DNA of 64,000 bases from Melanocharis versteri (Eukaryota; Chordata; Aves; Passeriformes; Melanocharitidae). Under the pieces are notes generated by a model. It had not been told where the DNA came from, did not search any database, and saw nothing but the letters and a program-made list of their open reading frames with translations. The DNA is taken from positions 1,499,693 to 1,563,692 of the forward strand of contig VZTG01006780.1 of assembly GCA_013397845.1 (NCBI GenBank). Direction: 5' to 3'. Position numbers and translations under genes: made by a program. Shown here piece after piece: positions 40,101-49,850 of this stretch (its first letter is position 1; every line of letters begins with the position of its first letter).

Positions 40101-43005
40101 CCAGCCAGCTTATACTTCATCCTTCTTAGCTTCATAAAAAATATGTGGCATGGGGAAAATTTTACAAGAATTAATCTGTTCTCCATACCAAATCTCCTTC
40201 CTTCTTCAGTCAAGGCTTCTCATTTCTGAGGGTCAACTTTGCTTTGTTAGGGGTTGTCTAACAAGAAATTTAAATTTACTGGAGTTTATGTCTGGTTTGG
40301 TGAAAAATCCTATAAAAACAATTTGGCTGAAGGGAAGTTTACACCTGCCTATTTAAAGAATCTTAAATATATGTTAATATTTAAAAGGCATTCAAAATGA
40401 ACTTAGTGTCTACATACAGATCTCTATTTGTTAGTTGAAGCCTTTTTTTGAAAAAGTGAATGTATAAACAACTACCAACACCCAAAACAATGCATTGAGA
40501 TTTACATTAAAGTAGCTTAGTCATCTGTGCACCACAGCCAAGGTCAGAGCCTCCTCAGTTTCCCAAAGGTCACCATCTCCCCATCTTGCCCCTGCGGCTC
40601 AGATTTTGCATTACGCCTCTGCAGATCCTAGAGTTTTCTGCCACCAAAGGGCCTGGTTACCTTTTGCCTGGCTGAACATCTGTGCAGTTTGCTCAGCATC
40701 AGGTTCAGCACAAGCGAGGAGGGCAGGGGGAACAGCAGGCGGGATGGAAACGGGAGCAAGGCACAAACCGGGCAGAGCCATGCAAAATCCCACTCCCAGG
40801 ACTACACTGCACAAAATGCAGAACACTAAGCTCTGAAGGTATGGAGTATGAGTCCACCTAGTTTCAAGTTTCTCCCCCGGAGAGAGCTGGTTTATTCCAC
40901 TAATAATTTCCTAGCAATTTCTACACCACATTTTTATAATCTGGTTTTCCAAATGTTTACTTACACTTAAAAGACGTCATCAAAGCTGAAGGTGGATTAA
41001 CATTCTCTTTTTCTTCTCTTCTTTGACCATGTGGAAAATTGTCATGCTTTCGTTTTCTGAACCCACCTGATCCTATTAAATAGAAGACAGACACAAAAAA
41101 AGTAATATTTAAAAATATCATTTTGCCAGAGCATAAGGAGCACCAGAATGCTGTCTTCAGAGCATTCCTAACAGCAGTCATATTCTACAGGACAGAATAA
41201 GGTAACTGGATGAACCTGATTATCAACTGATGCCAGCTTCACATTACCATGTTATTTTTTCTAGCATATTGCTAGTGAAAATTAGGGAAAAAAATCCATT
41301 TCAATGGATGAGTGTGGCAGGATCCTAAGTCTTTTCTTTGGCAAGGTCTTCAGGTCTTCACGCCCTTTTATATTTTCTTGCTGTAAGTGAATCACTGCAT
41401 GGAAATCCTTGTGTGAACAAGGACCTACAGCATTAGACCTTTCTTTTTCTTCCTCTTTTTTTTTTCTAACTATTTTAAATATTCAGCTTGAAATTAGTCA
41501 ATAAACCTGCAAGTTTTTATTACTGTGATTTATGTCACGGGTCTTCAGCAACCAGAAAAAGAAGTAAGGCACAATTTAAGCAGTCTACCCCTATCCACAT
41601 ACGCAGGTTTAGCTCCTGAAGCGTAGCTTCTTAGGCCCTTACACTCTGCCCATTAACCAGTTTCTTCTCTGAATGTAGCTGCTCACTTCAACTGCTTTGT
41701 GTGCCTCTTCCTTAACCCTCCTTTTCAGACCCACACCCAGAACTCATCTCTTTTGGACTGTGTTTTACTCCCAATTTACACCTTGTATTGTTTCTTCCTT
41801 TTATCCTTCCTTCACCTTGGACTAACTCATTGTGCCACCCATGTGTCACCCATGTGTCCTCCCTCTCGCTCCCTCCTTTTGGTGACAGCTGGACACCGTT
41901 CCTAACAGAGCCCAAAATCTGGCAAACTTGAATACAGGCCTATCTTTCGAATACGTGAAGTTCTCTCAATTTCCTTAAAAGAAGAACCAAGGGAACACTG
42001 GATTTTAAAATGTTTCTGCTTAATTGTTTATTATCCCAAACCAAAACCAGAAGTGGGTGTAGCTACTTTCTTAAAGAGAAAACTGAAAATAATTTTTCCT
42101 TCTTTTCTGCTAGACATGAGTTCAGGGTTTTGTTCTTCCTATAGCAGTTGAAAACATTAAATGCACCCCCTGAAAGACTGCTGAAGGGAGGTCTGTGTGA
42201 TTCTCGGTGATTACAATCAATAGGACAAGAGGCAACAGGCAGAAACCAATGCACAGGAAGTTCCCTTCTTCCTGACTACGAGGGAGAACTTCACAGTGCA
42301 GGTGACTGAGGGCTGGAACAGATTGTCCTGAGAGGCTGTGGAGTCTCCCTCACTGGAGATGTTCACACAAGAACCATCTGGACACAATCCTGTGCCAGGT
42401 GCTCTAGGATGACCCTGCTTGAGCAGGGAGGTTGGACCAGATCAGCCCCTGTGGTCCCTTCCAGCCTGACCCGTTCTGTGACTCTGATTCTGCCACTGCC
42501 CTGCCAGGGCTAAACCAACACACAGGCGGCAGAGCAAGCTGTGAAAAATATGTATTTCACATATATATTATGCTATACACATAATATTTTATACATATAT
42601 ATATATACACACACACACACTATACTGAATAGTTAGCACAAGCGCTTTACAGGCCTAACACGCTCAGCTCCCCTCTGTGGCATCTGCTTTTCCACCCCCA
42701 GGGATGCAGATCCCTGTACCCACGTTCTCTGGCGCACCCGTACAGCCGCAGCGGGAAGGCAGGGCACCCACGAAGGAAAGGTCAGTGGCACCCGCGAAGG
42801 AGCGGCCCCTCTCAGTGCGAGTTTCACGACACAGCCGAAGGGCACCGCTGGGCACGGCAGAGGCTCCGCACCCCCGTGCCCGCCGGGCCGCGGGGCCTCC
42901 CCCCGCTTCCGCCGGCTTCAGCTCCTCACGCCTCGGTCTCCTGAGGGCGGGAAGGGAAGAGAAGGGGAGGGGAGGGAAGGAGACATCACCTTCCTTGCCG
43001 CTCAT
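18771..43005 (-). CDS. TSNAX: Translin-associated factor X (TRAX), six coding exons, 290 aa
   Basis: TRAX is the catalytic partner of translin in the C3PO endoribonuclease, which removes passenger strands from RISC and trims tRNA precursors; it also binds nucleic acid and shuttles between nucleus and cytoplasm. Seen: six minus-strand segments join in phase through GT-AG introns to a 290-residue protein that follows human TSNAX nearly throughout. An RKRKHD nuclear-localisation motif is at residues 11-16. The acidic cluster of the family active site is kept: E127 and E130 in LQEYVEA, D193 and E197 in VADLTGE. The helical core covers about residues 42-285. The most divergent stretch is residues 158-182, which is also variable in the family. 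The start is the only in-frame ATG before the exon 1 donor and gives the family N-terminus MSGKEGSGG. No internal stop or frameshift is seen, so the gene appears intact. Gene identity is near certain; exon edges are inferred from splice consensus and phase. Confidence 0.97.
19146..20765 (-). other. TSNAX intron 5
   Basis: AT-rich intron between the last two coding exons. I see no repeat family or embedded gene in it. Confidence 0.85.
20766..20893 (-). CDS. TSNAX: TSNAX coding exon 5 (residues 124-166), carries catalytic glutamates
   Basis: The exon is 128 bp, with acceptor TTCTTGCAG|GA and donor ACATG|GTAAAAG. It encodes LQEYVEAVSFQYFIKTRSL, with E127 and E130 matching the active-site glutamates reported for TRAX, then EEINKQLIF and a variable acidic tail. 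It ends on a codon boundary. Residues MNNCEHGS read upstream in the same frame belong to the intron, not to the gene. Confidence 0.97.
21180..21805 (+). mobile_element. CR1 LINE fragment with reverse-transcriptase remnant
   Basis: A frame ending at 21361 encodes ILGPVLFNICIDVTESGIKC and then an ADDT motif and AADTPEGWDAI, matching the CR1 reverse transcriptase around its catalytic ADD. Downstream, MKFN-like and CKVLRLG-like coding follows, and the copy closes with AGAGGTCCCTTGAGACCC and TTCTGTGATCCTATGAA. A TAAA/TTAA simple repeat (21639-21667) interrupts it. The copy is dead: it is truncated and has stops. Confidence 0.85.
21639..21667. repeat. AT-rich simple repeat (TAAA/TTAA)n
   Basis: Short tetranucleotide-like tract lying between the coding remnant and the 3' tail of a CR1 copy. 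Confidence 0.75.
21984..22250 (+). other. Unidentified 88-residue lysine-rich ORF in TSNAX intron 4
   Basis: The frame starts with ATG and ends with TGA. The first half holds cysteines and an HVRKAH motif spaced loosely like a C2H2 zinc finger. The second half is rich in lysine, glycine and threonine. It is antisense to TSNAX. I do not recognise a family; it may be a decayed retrocopy or chance. No promoter or poly(A) tail is evident. Confidence 0.2.
29238..29995 (-). mobile_element. CR1 LINE 3' portion, about 760 bp
   Basis: The plus strand starts with ATAGAATCACAGAATTTTTC and continues with TCCAACCACTAACCC, then CTCCAGGCTGAACACCTCCA and TTCTCTGGACATGTTCCAGT. This is the reverse complement of the classic avian CR1 3' region. 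It lies in TSNAX intron 4 in the same orientation as the gene. The plus-strand frame at 29495-29818 is part of this repeat. Confidence 0.9.
32255..32760 (+). mobile_element. CR1 LINE 3' portion
   Basis: The sequence GTGTGCAGTTCTGGGTGTCA, then GGAGGGCAACAAAGCCGGCA, and the tail GTCACTTCCATCTGAATTTG with CTATTCTATTCT is CR1. It is opposite to the TSNAX strand. Frames in it are repeat-derived. Confidence 0.85.
34933..35063 (-). CDS. TSNAX: TSNAX coding exon 4 (residues 80-124)
   Basis: The exon is 131 bp and encodes SAPNGEEILSESEVKLDAV and on to GEDMYQFHRAISPG. The acceptor has a good pyrimidine tract ending GATTGCAG|TG, and the donor reads CCAG|GTAAAT. It supplies the helix leading into the active-site glutamates of exon 5. 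Phase matches on both sides. Confidence 0.96.
35064..36682 (-). other. TSNAX intron 3
   Basis: Mostly AT-rich sequence with a CpG-containing patch at about 36.32-36.40 kb close to exon 3. I recognise no repeat or gene in it. Confidence 0.85.
36683..36797 (-). CDS. TSNAX: TSNAX coding exon 3 (residues 42-80)
   Basis: The exon is 115 bp and encodes the first long helix of the translin fold, with LDTRHDKYERLVKLSRDIT near its start. The donor CCAG|GTGAGT is strong. The acceptor GACTCCACAG|CG is preceded by a poor pyrimidine tract. The exon holds about ten CpG dinucleotides, many at silent codon positions, far more than the other internal exons. It has no long frame of its own on the minus strand and was found by reverse-complementing and matching to the family. 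Both junction phases fit exons 2 and 4. Confidence 0.93.
38665..39392 (+). mobile_element. CR1 LINE, ORF2 end and 3' UTR
   Basis: It contains GAAAGGGACTTGGGGGTCCT (coding RDLGVLVD), the motif KLNMSQQCP, GTTCAGCCTGGAGAAGAGGA, the stretch GGCACTGGAACAGGCTCCCA, and the tail GATCGGTTCCAACTCAGCAT with GTGGTTCTATGACT. The overlapping plus-strand frame 38680-38913 is the decayed end of the CR1 protein. Confidence 0.9.
39828..40005 (-). mobile_element. CR1 LINE 3' tail
   Basis: The plus strand reads AGAGTGGTTTGGTTGGAAGG, then GATCACCGAGTTCCAACCCC and TCCACTAGACCAGGCTGCTC, the reverse complement of a CR1 3' end. It lies in TSNAX intron 2, same orientation as the gene. Confidence 0.9.
40965..41072 (-). 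CDS. TSNAX: TSNAX coding exon 2 (residues 6-42)
   Basis: The exon is 108 bp. Its acceptor follows a T-rich tract and ends TTTAATAG|GA, completing the split glycine codon of exon 1. It encodes the basic, disordered N-terminal tail, including the RKRKHD nuclear-localisation motif, and ends with MTSFK and one base of a serine codon at the strong donor GTAAGT. The exon matches the family closely. Confidence 0.95.
42262..42497 (+). mobile_element. CR1 LINE 3' tail
   Basis: The segment contains GGGCTGGAACAGATTGTCCT, GACCCTGCTTGAGCAGGGAG, GTTGGACCAGATCAGCCCCT and TTCTGTGACTCTGATTCTG, typical of CR1 3' ends. It lies about 500 bp inside intron 1 from the TSNAX start. Confidence 0.9.
42590..42620. repeat. 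(TA)n(CA)n microsatellite
   Basis: An alternating TA tract passes directly into a CA tract. It lies in TSNAX intron 1 about 0.4 kb from the start codon. Confidence 0.9.
42945..42976 (+). other. G-quadruplex-capable tract just inside TSNAX intron 1
   Basis: Six runs of three or four guanines lie within 32 bases on the plus strand, with loops of 1, 2, 7, 1 and 1 bases. This is the template strand for TSNAX and starts about 12 bases past the exon 1 donor. The sequence fits the usual quadruplex pattern; folding in the cell is inferred. Confidence 0.6.
42990..43005 (-). CDS. TSNAX: TSNAX coding exon 1 (residues 1-6, phase 1 end)
   Basis: Sixteen coding bases encode MSGKE plus the first base of a glycine codon. 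The donor that follows reads GAAG|GTGATG, a moderate match to consensus. The exon lies inside the CpG island and its 5' UTR continues upstream towards about 43.1-43.2 kb; the transcription start cannot be fixed from sequence. Reading through the donor gives a spurious 113-residue frame, which is intronic. Confidence 0.9.
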
Positions 43006-43203
43006 CCCGGTGCCGCCGCCGCGCCGCGTCCCCCCGGCAACCCGCAGCCGCCCCGCGCGCCNCGGAGCAGTGGCGGCGCGGAGGGTGATTCGGACGTAGC
43101 TGCCCGCGAAATGGGGGCAGCGCCGAGGCCGGGCCGTTCTTCCGAGGAGGCGATTCCCTGGGCAGCTAGTGTGAGACCCCGTCGTGGGTCCTCAGCGCCC
43201 GCG

Positions 43204-43222
43204 GCACGACGGGACATGTAGT
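43204..43222 (-). promoter_or_regulatory. ZNF143/THAP11 (SBS)-like promoter motif
   Basis: The minus strand reads ACTACATGTCCCGTCGTGC, which keeps ACTACA, TCCC and the final TGC of the known SBS consensus ACTACAATTCCCAGCATGC (14 of 19 positions). It lies about 200 bp upstream of the TSNAX start codon in the CpG island, a typical position for this motif. Occupancy is inferred. Confidence 0.55.
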
Positions 43223-43469
43223 GCCGGGCGGGGCGGCGGCGCGGTCGGAGTGGGGCCGGGGAGCCCTGGGGTTCCCTGCCCGCTGTCCCGCTGGTGGCCG
43301 GCGTGTCCCGCCACCGGGACAACGGTGGTCCTCGGCTTGGACCCGCAGAAACCCAGCGACATTCCTCAGCCCAGACCCGAACAAAGCGGCTGTCATGTCG
43401 CCTTCCCCTCACCCCCCGCCTGTCTCCTTACTGCCCCTTTCTTCCCTGGCATATCCGAACTACGGTGCT

Positions 43470-43750
43470 TTCACAGAATTACAGAATCCGCTGGGTTGGA
43501 AAAGATCTCTGAGATCATCGAATCCAAGCTGTGGCTGAACACCACCATGTCAACCAGACCATGGCACTGAGTGCCACGTCCAGTCTTAAACACTTCCAGG
43601 GATGGTGACCCCACCACACCCCTGGGCAGCCCATTCTGATGTCCAATCACCTTTTCTGTGAAGAAATTCCTCCTCACGTCCAATCTAAACCTTCCCTGGC
43701 ATAGCTCGAGACTGTGTCCTCTGCTTACTCCCTGTCCTCTCCTGCCTCGT
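43470..43750 (-). mobile_element. CR1 LINE 3' portion next to the TSNAX CpG island
   Basis: The plus strand reads TTTCACAGAATTACAGAATC, then AGAGATCTCTGAG-type antisense tail sequence with GATCATCGAATCCAAGC, then GGGATGGTGACCCCACCACA and GAAGAAATTCCTCCTCACGT, the reverse complement of CR1. It bounds the promoter region upstream. Confidence 0.9.
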
Positions 43751-46700
43751 TAGTGCCCCTTTCTTGCCTGGCATGTCAGGACCAAGGTGCTTTCCTTCCC
43801 GGCAAGGTGGATGGCAGCACAGCCCCAGCGCAGCACTCCCCTTGGTGCCCACCCACGTGGTGTGCCAGGGGAAGGAGGCCAGGCAGGATGCAAACTGACA
43901 CTGAGACAGGGTCTGGAAACTGGAGACACTAACTGTGCACCGAAAAGATCTGAGAGTGAAGCCACCTGATGCCAGGAAAAGAAATCTGAGAAGCAGCAGA
44001 TGTAGCTGCTGGTACAGGGGAGACAAATTCCCAAACCCAGGTTATTTGCACCCTATGTTTTGTCAGGCCTGGTAAAAACTGTTTCTTCTACTGGGGACTT
44101 AGTGTGAGTGTTCTCAGGAGACACTGCAGGATTGAGCACGAAGGAGATGGATGCACACTGTAAATATTTCCCAGCACAGAGGGCACTTGATGATGCTTCA
44201 GTTCTTATGATGATGAACTACAAAAAGTCTGCTTGCCCTGCTAGATTCATACTTCCCTACACATGCATCCTGATGCATTCCTCCTACGTGTTTGAAATAG
44301 GGATAGGTCTTGCAAATCCCCAAACCAAAAGGTTTGCAAATAATCAGTCTTGCTGCTCTGCAGCTAGATCTCATTTCTGGTCACAGCTGTTGCCTGTTTT
44401 AGTAGCTGGATTCCCAAGGAAACAAAGCTCATATAAGCACAAAGGCAGAGTGCTTGCAGCCTTTGTGTGTGGGCGTGCGTGTGTGCCTGTCCTTCCTCCC
44501 CACCCTTAATAATTTTTTAATCTGTTGGTCAACTGGTCAATCTGATTTGACAGAGGGAAAGAGCCTCCAGGAGTGATTATAAACATCCTGAGTAGGGAAA
44601 AATTTTTGGGTGGAACTTGCACCTTACTAGAAACCAGATAAGCCCAGCTGTGAAATGCAAATGCTTCAGAGTCCAAAGTTAGCAGAGCCCAGCCCTTGGG
44701 AGTTCTGGAAGAGCAGGGACACTAGCCCAGTATCAAGTCTTTGAGTTTAACAAATAAACAAATACAGCTTTTGACAAACTTGAATATCAGGTGAATCTGT
44801 CAACAGATTCAGGAGGACAGTAAATCACCTAACTCAGATAGAAGAGACGTAAAACTTTGACAGTGAGCTTTAAAGTCTCCAGGCAGCCAAGCAGGAGTTG
44901 CTCAAACCTGGTATTTTCAAATATTGAGAACACATGACTGTCATGCAGTGTTCAAAATTATTCAGTAACACAAAACCTCTCTCCAGTTTCCTAATCTGAG
45001 AAAACATACTTCAATCACACTTCAAAAACTGAGGACAAAGAGGATCCCAGCAGAACTTCCTCAGGCCTGATCTGCATATTGAGTTGTGCAACAGCTTGAT
45101 TGCTGCCCTACCAGCTGCACAGGAGATTTCTGCTTTTTATGGGGCAAAATCAGGACATGAAATTATTTTAGTCCATGTTATCGCTGCATTCAGGCACAGC
45201 CTTTTGTTTTAGAAGATGTACAAAACTGCCTTTGGAAACACATAGCTTTTTTTTTTTTTTTTTTAACTGTGCTATTTCCCTGTTCTTGGCAGCTCTTTGG
45301 ACAAAAAGCAGAGTTGTTTTGGTTATATTGATGTCGCAGGAGAGTGGAAAGAGTGCTTGTGTTTGAATGCTTCCCAGCAGTGGAGAATTTTCAGCCAATT
45401 GTAGGGAGTGAAGGTCAGGTCTTCAGCTGATTTCTGTTGGATTCAGTGACACTTTGCATGTGCACCGAGATACTCAACTTGTTTGACATCAATGGGATGT
45501 TGTTGTGAATAAGAACTGGTTGGGGTTTTTTTCCTGAAACAATGCACTTAAATGTGGCAGTGTTAAACTACTTTGGTAACAGGTTAGTTGCAATATTTTT
45601 CCCTTTCCTCTAGCTGGTATTTAAACCTTTCCCTTCCCCTTATAATTTTGTGTTCTTTATGCCTGAAGAGAATGGCACCTGCACCTCCATAAGTGTGAAG
45701 GTGGAATAGCAACATTCTGAAAGAGGAATTGGTAGGAGAAAGATGTTGTGAGGATTTAGGGTAGGGCAAAACCCCCAAACAAGCTAATAACAAACCAACA
45801 AGGTTTTCTCAGAGACTTAAAGTCACACTAAGATGTTGCATATGGGCTGCACACATCTGGTTTGCTCCAGATCCTAAGACAAGGTTGGTAACTCAGCTTT
45901 CACATGGGAAAAAAGTGTTTTCCAAGACTCATGGTTGTGACGACAGTGCATGAGTACATAGACCAGACAGGATCTGTGCCCTTCTGAGTGGGGAAACCAA
46001 CTGAAAACAACCACTGTAAGGGGCTGGAACTTCTCCATTCATTTTATCCGTGAAGTCTGCTGCTTTGAGCAATGACCTGCTTCAGTAACACTCCTACACA
46101 ATCTACTGTCAGCAGAGACCACCTCGAAATGGCACTCAAGGGAGCAAGGAAGGAATCCTTCCTTTCCTGTAAAAGCCTAACACTGACTCAGCTGAACTCT
46201 GTGAGGAGCAGACAGAGGAGTGTGGTGGGTCCAACTCAAGAACCACACTAGTGAAGCTGTGACAACACCTACAGCTTCAAGTAATGGAGCTGCACAGAGG
46301 TAGGACCCAGGTGATTTGTCAGACATGTGAAATCACCATTTCTTTCTGCCCTCGAGCATTTCGATGTAGCACTGTGGAGACTGTTCAAGATCCCTGGGAT
46401 CCCTGGCAGAGCTCACGGTGTAGTTCTTCGTGCCCCTGTATGGCTTGTATAGATTTTGAGACAAATGCTATCTTTGCGGTGCCCTCCCATGTTTAAATAA
46501 CTGTCCTAAAGTTTCTGCTACAGCAGAATAGCACTATGGCTAGTTAGAGCTGGAATTATCCTGGTGTATCCTTTTGGGTTTCATTTCATCTCATGACATG
46601 GCGTAGTACTCTTAGAGCAAGGTTGTGAGGTTGCCTTGGAGATGGAGGGCTTAGCCACAGGGCAAGCTGTCACACTGAAACGTTCCCATTAGCCTGGGTA

Positions 46701-48916
46701 ACTGTGAATGCTTTCCACAAACAATTGAGTGAAGTGAAGTGACAAAAAGCTTATGAAACGGTCACAGGGGAATTGCATAAACTGGGGTCAGATGTTCAAT
46801 TTGAGACTGTTCCATGACCGAGGAGTTTCGCAGCTGGTTGACGAAAGGAAGCGGGAGGTCAGCTGGTCTCTAGTTGTTATAACAACAACCTGTTATGTTT
46901 CTCAGGCAACAGAGATGCCCACAGCAGTGGCAGGATGGATCAGGAGGATGATTTCCTCATTTCCTGGAATAAGTATTGAAAGCTGTGAATATTTTTCTGC
47001 TGGTAGAATTTGAGATTTCAGTCTTTTTAAGTGGCAGGATCCAAGTGCTAATACACCACAGTCCAGCCTTTGAGTGGATCAGCAGGAAGACTTTAGGAAT
47101 GCACCATCGATTTAGCTGACTTGTAAACGAGTGAGTGGAAAAAAGGACAGAGAGAACCCACAGATTTGCTGCAACATCCATCTGGGGGAAAAAAAAAAAA
47201 GAGACCAAACTATGCATTGCCTTTATTCCTAATGTTTTAGTTTATATCTTCCAAGGGAAAACTGGCAAGTGACCGGCTGTGAATAATGTACCCATGGGGA
47301 AAGTTTGTTTCTAAACATGAACAGTTAGTGCCTGGCTTATGTCTGGGTGGGTGTGCTGGCTATTTCATAAAGATTTCATTCTACTGAGGCAACCACATAA
47401 AAGAATTGCTTTGGAGGAATTCAAGGTGAGAATATCTTTATTTTGCATCGACACCAACACCCTTAATGCAGTAGAAGTGAAATGTAGAAATTAACCTTTC
47501 TCCTTCATCTCTCCCATGCCCTGCTCTGTGTCTGAGCCCTGTGCAAAGTCTAACCGAAATGATATCATCCTTTGTATTTCTAGCTGCTCCAGATTGGCTC
47601 GGTCAATTAAATGCTGGGCTTTTCTGCCACAGCATGGAGGCAGGACAGAGAAAATGCACGGGCTAAAGTTATAATGTGTTGTAGGTTTGGAAAAGATGCT
47701 GGTGGAGTAAGAGCTACAAACAAAGAAAACATAAAACGTTTCCTTCATCTTTGGGAGTCAGAAAAGTGAAGGAACCTGAGGGTGTGGCTCTCATCAGAAA
47801 ATGTAAATCCAATTACATAACAGCAGAATTTGCTTGGGGGTTTTTTTTGGTTGGTTAGTTTTTTTGTATGTATGCCTAGGTCTCTCATCTGAACCACATG
47901 AACCTTAAAGAATCTCAGATGCTTTTCAGTTCCTGCAGCCCTCAGGACCCCCTGTGCCCCTGCACTGCAGTGCCAAATACATATTCTCGTTCACCCTCTT
48001 GGTCCTCTCCAATGCTGCAGTTTGGAAGTAACGGCTCTTGGCAAAGGAGTTGATCTGATTCATCTGCACTTAACTGTCTATGAGAAGGAATCTGAGAATG
48101 GCCTTTGTGTCTACATCTGAGAGAAGCAATATATTATATATGGAAAGCCCTTATTCATGCCTATGTAAATCAGGAATAATTCTCTTTAAATTGGGAGCCA
48201 TTGAGATGACTATCAAGTCTTGAGAATTCCCAATGTACAGAATATTTTATGCTGCGGTATAGGTAGGGCTAAAAAAACACAGCAAGGCTTAGGTAGTTAG
48301 AGAAATGCTTTCCTAACAATTCCCACCAAAAAGTTCTGTTAAAAAAGCAGTTAAGGTTGCTCCAGGGCAAAACACACCCACACAAGAAATGACAGGTTAG
48401 GGGAACCTTCCCTGCATAAGCTATCCTGCACACCTCAGGTAAACCACTCCCAGTGACAGACTCCAAACCCCAACAAGAAGCTCCCCTTGTTCTGCAGGAT
48501 AAAGAAACAAACTAAACACCTCCTACATGCTCCAGTGCAAAACCCTCCGGCTTTTGCAACACTAACATTAGCAGCTGGTGCATGTGGAGAGTCTATGGTG
48601 ATTATAGGGGAAAAATGGAGATTAAGTGCCCCCTGAGCATAGGCTCTGTGGGTACTGCTAGTCTCAGGGACCTTCTATGACTTCATCAGACTCTATTTCA
48701 TCTGTGGTTGGCCACTCCACTTAGTAGCCCCCTTCCACAATGCAGAGCTGAAGAGCCATCTGTTGCTTTTTATTAGACTGGAGAATGAGCTATTTGATAT
48801 ACTTACACCAGAATAAATCTTTTTCCCTTGCTGAAAAAATAGCTACATCTGCATCAGGTATTTGTATGTGATTTATTCCCAGTTGGGCCAGAAAAGATTT
48901 TACATGAAAGGTGTTT
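43751..48916. other. Intergenic, nothing recognised
   Basis: Short frames on both strands only, including 44108-44509 (133 residues, plus), with no family features. Homopolymer T (about 45248-45264) and A (about 47188-47201) runs occur. If gene order is conserved, EGLN1 would lie upstream on the plus strand; no EGLN1 exon is seen. Confidence 0.5.
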
Positions 48917-49850
48917 TGTCACCCAACACTACGGGGTGGAATGATGATGACACAAAGTTGTAATTACAATTAAAGCTTTATTTTTTAAACAGAATTTTAT
49001 GATTGGCATAGCATACAATTCTGTGACCAGAATAGAATAGGATTTTTATAATCAGAAGCAGCATATCACAATTTTCTAAGTAGCTTGGCACAAAATTTGT
49101 ATCACAGGTTGGCTTACAGTTCCTAATCACCTGGATGCTCTGCAGAATGCGTCAAATCCTAATACTTGGCCTGCATTATCAATATGATAATCATAATATA
49201 GAATAAAAACATGGAAAAATATGAATCACTCACTCAAAACTTGGGGGAAGCAGATCCCAGATGGTGGAGGCATCCCTGACCACTGGGAGATCATGAGTTT
49301 TGCTGTCCAGTGGCGACTGTGGTCCAAGTCCCACTTTGGTCTCATAACTGCTTGATTTTATAGACAGTGCTCTGTGTTCTGCCACACTTCCCTGTTTTGT
49401 GATGGTGTCATCACAACCTAGGTGCCTGGGACCTTCAAGGATGGTAAGGAAGGGCGGAGTGATCCCAGTGCCCAGGAACCTTCAGGGTGATAGGGAAGGG
49501 GGAGAAGAATTCTGTCCGGTGCATAGGACCTTCCAGACCTGATGAGGAAGGGAAAGGAGACTAATACATGACCAGTTTGGTCACAGGGAATGGCCATTTG
49601 CCTTTCGAACTGGCATTAGTTAAGCTAGCCATATTATGAGGGGTCAAGAAGCCTTTGCTTCAAAGTGTGTTGGTGGTCTTCCATCTACTTTCCTACATAA
49701 CTTTTTACCTTCCCACACCTAGTGGCTACTTTCATCCAAGTTTCTTCTGCTTGAGTGGGTCACAGTGACCAGTTCCACCTGGTTGTTTACATGCTAACAC
49801 ACAGTTAATTCTGCCTTTTTATACCCAGGTGCTCTGGAACAATGTTTTGG
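48917..49850 (-). mobile_element. Possible solo LTR of an avian endogenous retrovirus
   Basis: The left edge begins TGTCACCC (an ending TGACA on the minus strand), followed on the minus strand by an AATAAA at 48977-48982 about 60 bases from that edge, as in an LTR R/U5. A minus-strand TATAAAA lies at 49817-49823. I could not define the other edge or a convincing target-site duplication, and the TATA to poly(A) distance is long for one LTR. No gag, pol or env coding was seen nearby. Confidence 0.3.

Larger units (their letters stand above)
36798..40964 (-). other. TSNAX intron 2
   Basis: The intron contains a CR1 copy on the plus strand (about 38.67-39.39 kb) and a CR1 tail on the minus strand (about 39.83-40.0 kb). 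The flank next to exon 3 (36.8-37.0 kb) is GC-richer than the rest. No other gene is seen. Confidence 0.85.
41073..42989 (-). other. TSNAX intron 1
   Basis: The intron runs from the CpG island into AT-rich sequence. It holds the G-rich tract, a TA/CA microsatellite near 42.6 kb and a plus-oriented CR1 3' end at 42.26-42.50 kb. I see nothing else with recognisable function. Confidence 0.85.
42710..43430. promoter_or_regulatory. TSNAX: CpG island at the TSNAX 5' end
   Basis: GC- and CpG-dense sequence covers the TSNAX start codon, its 5' UTR and upstream promoter, and the start of intron 1. No TATA or CCAAT box is obvious, as is common for broadly expressed genes. One ambiguous base (N) lies at 43062. 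The island ends abruptly before a CR1 fragment at 43470. Whether it also drives a plus-strand transcript is unknown. Confidence 0.85.

Noticed and set aside
42664..43412. Several long frames on both strands in the GC-rich region (up to 140 residues)
   Set aside because: CpG-island sequence has few stops. Only the first 16 bases of the minus-strand frame are TSNAX coding; the rest is intron, UTR or promoter.
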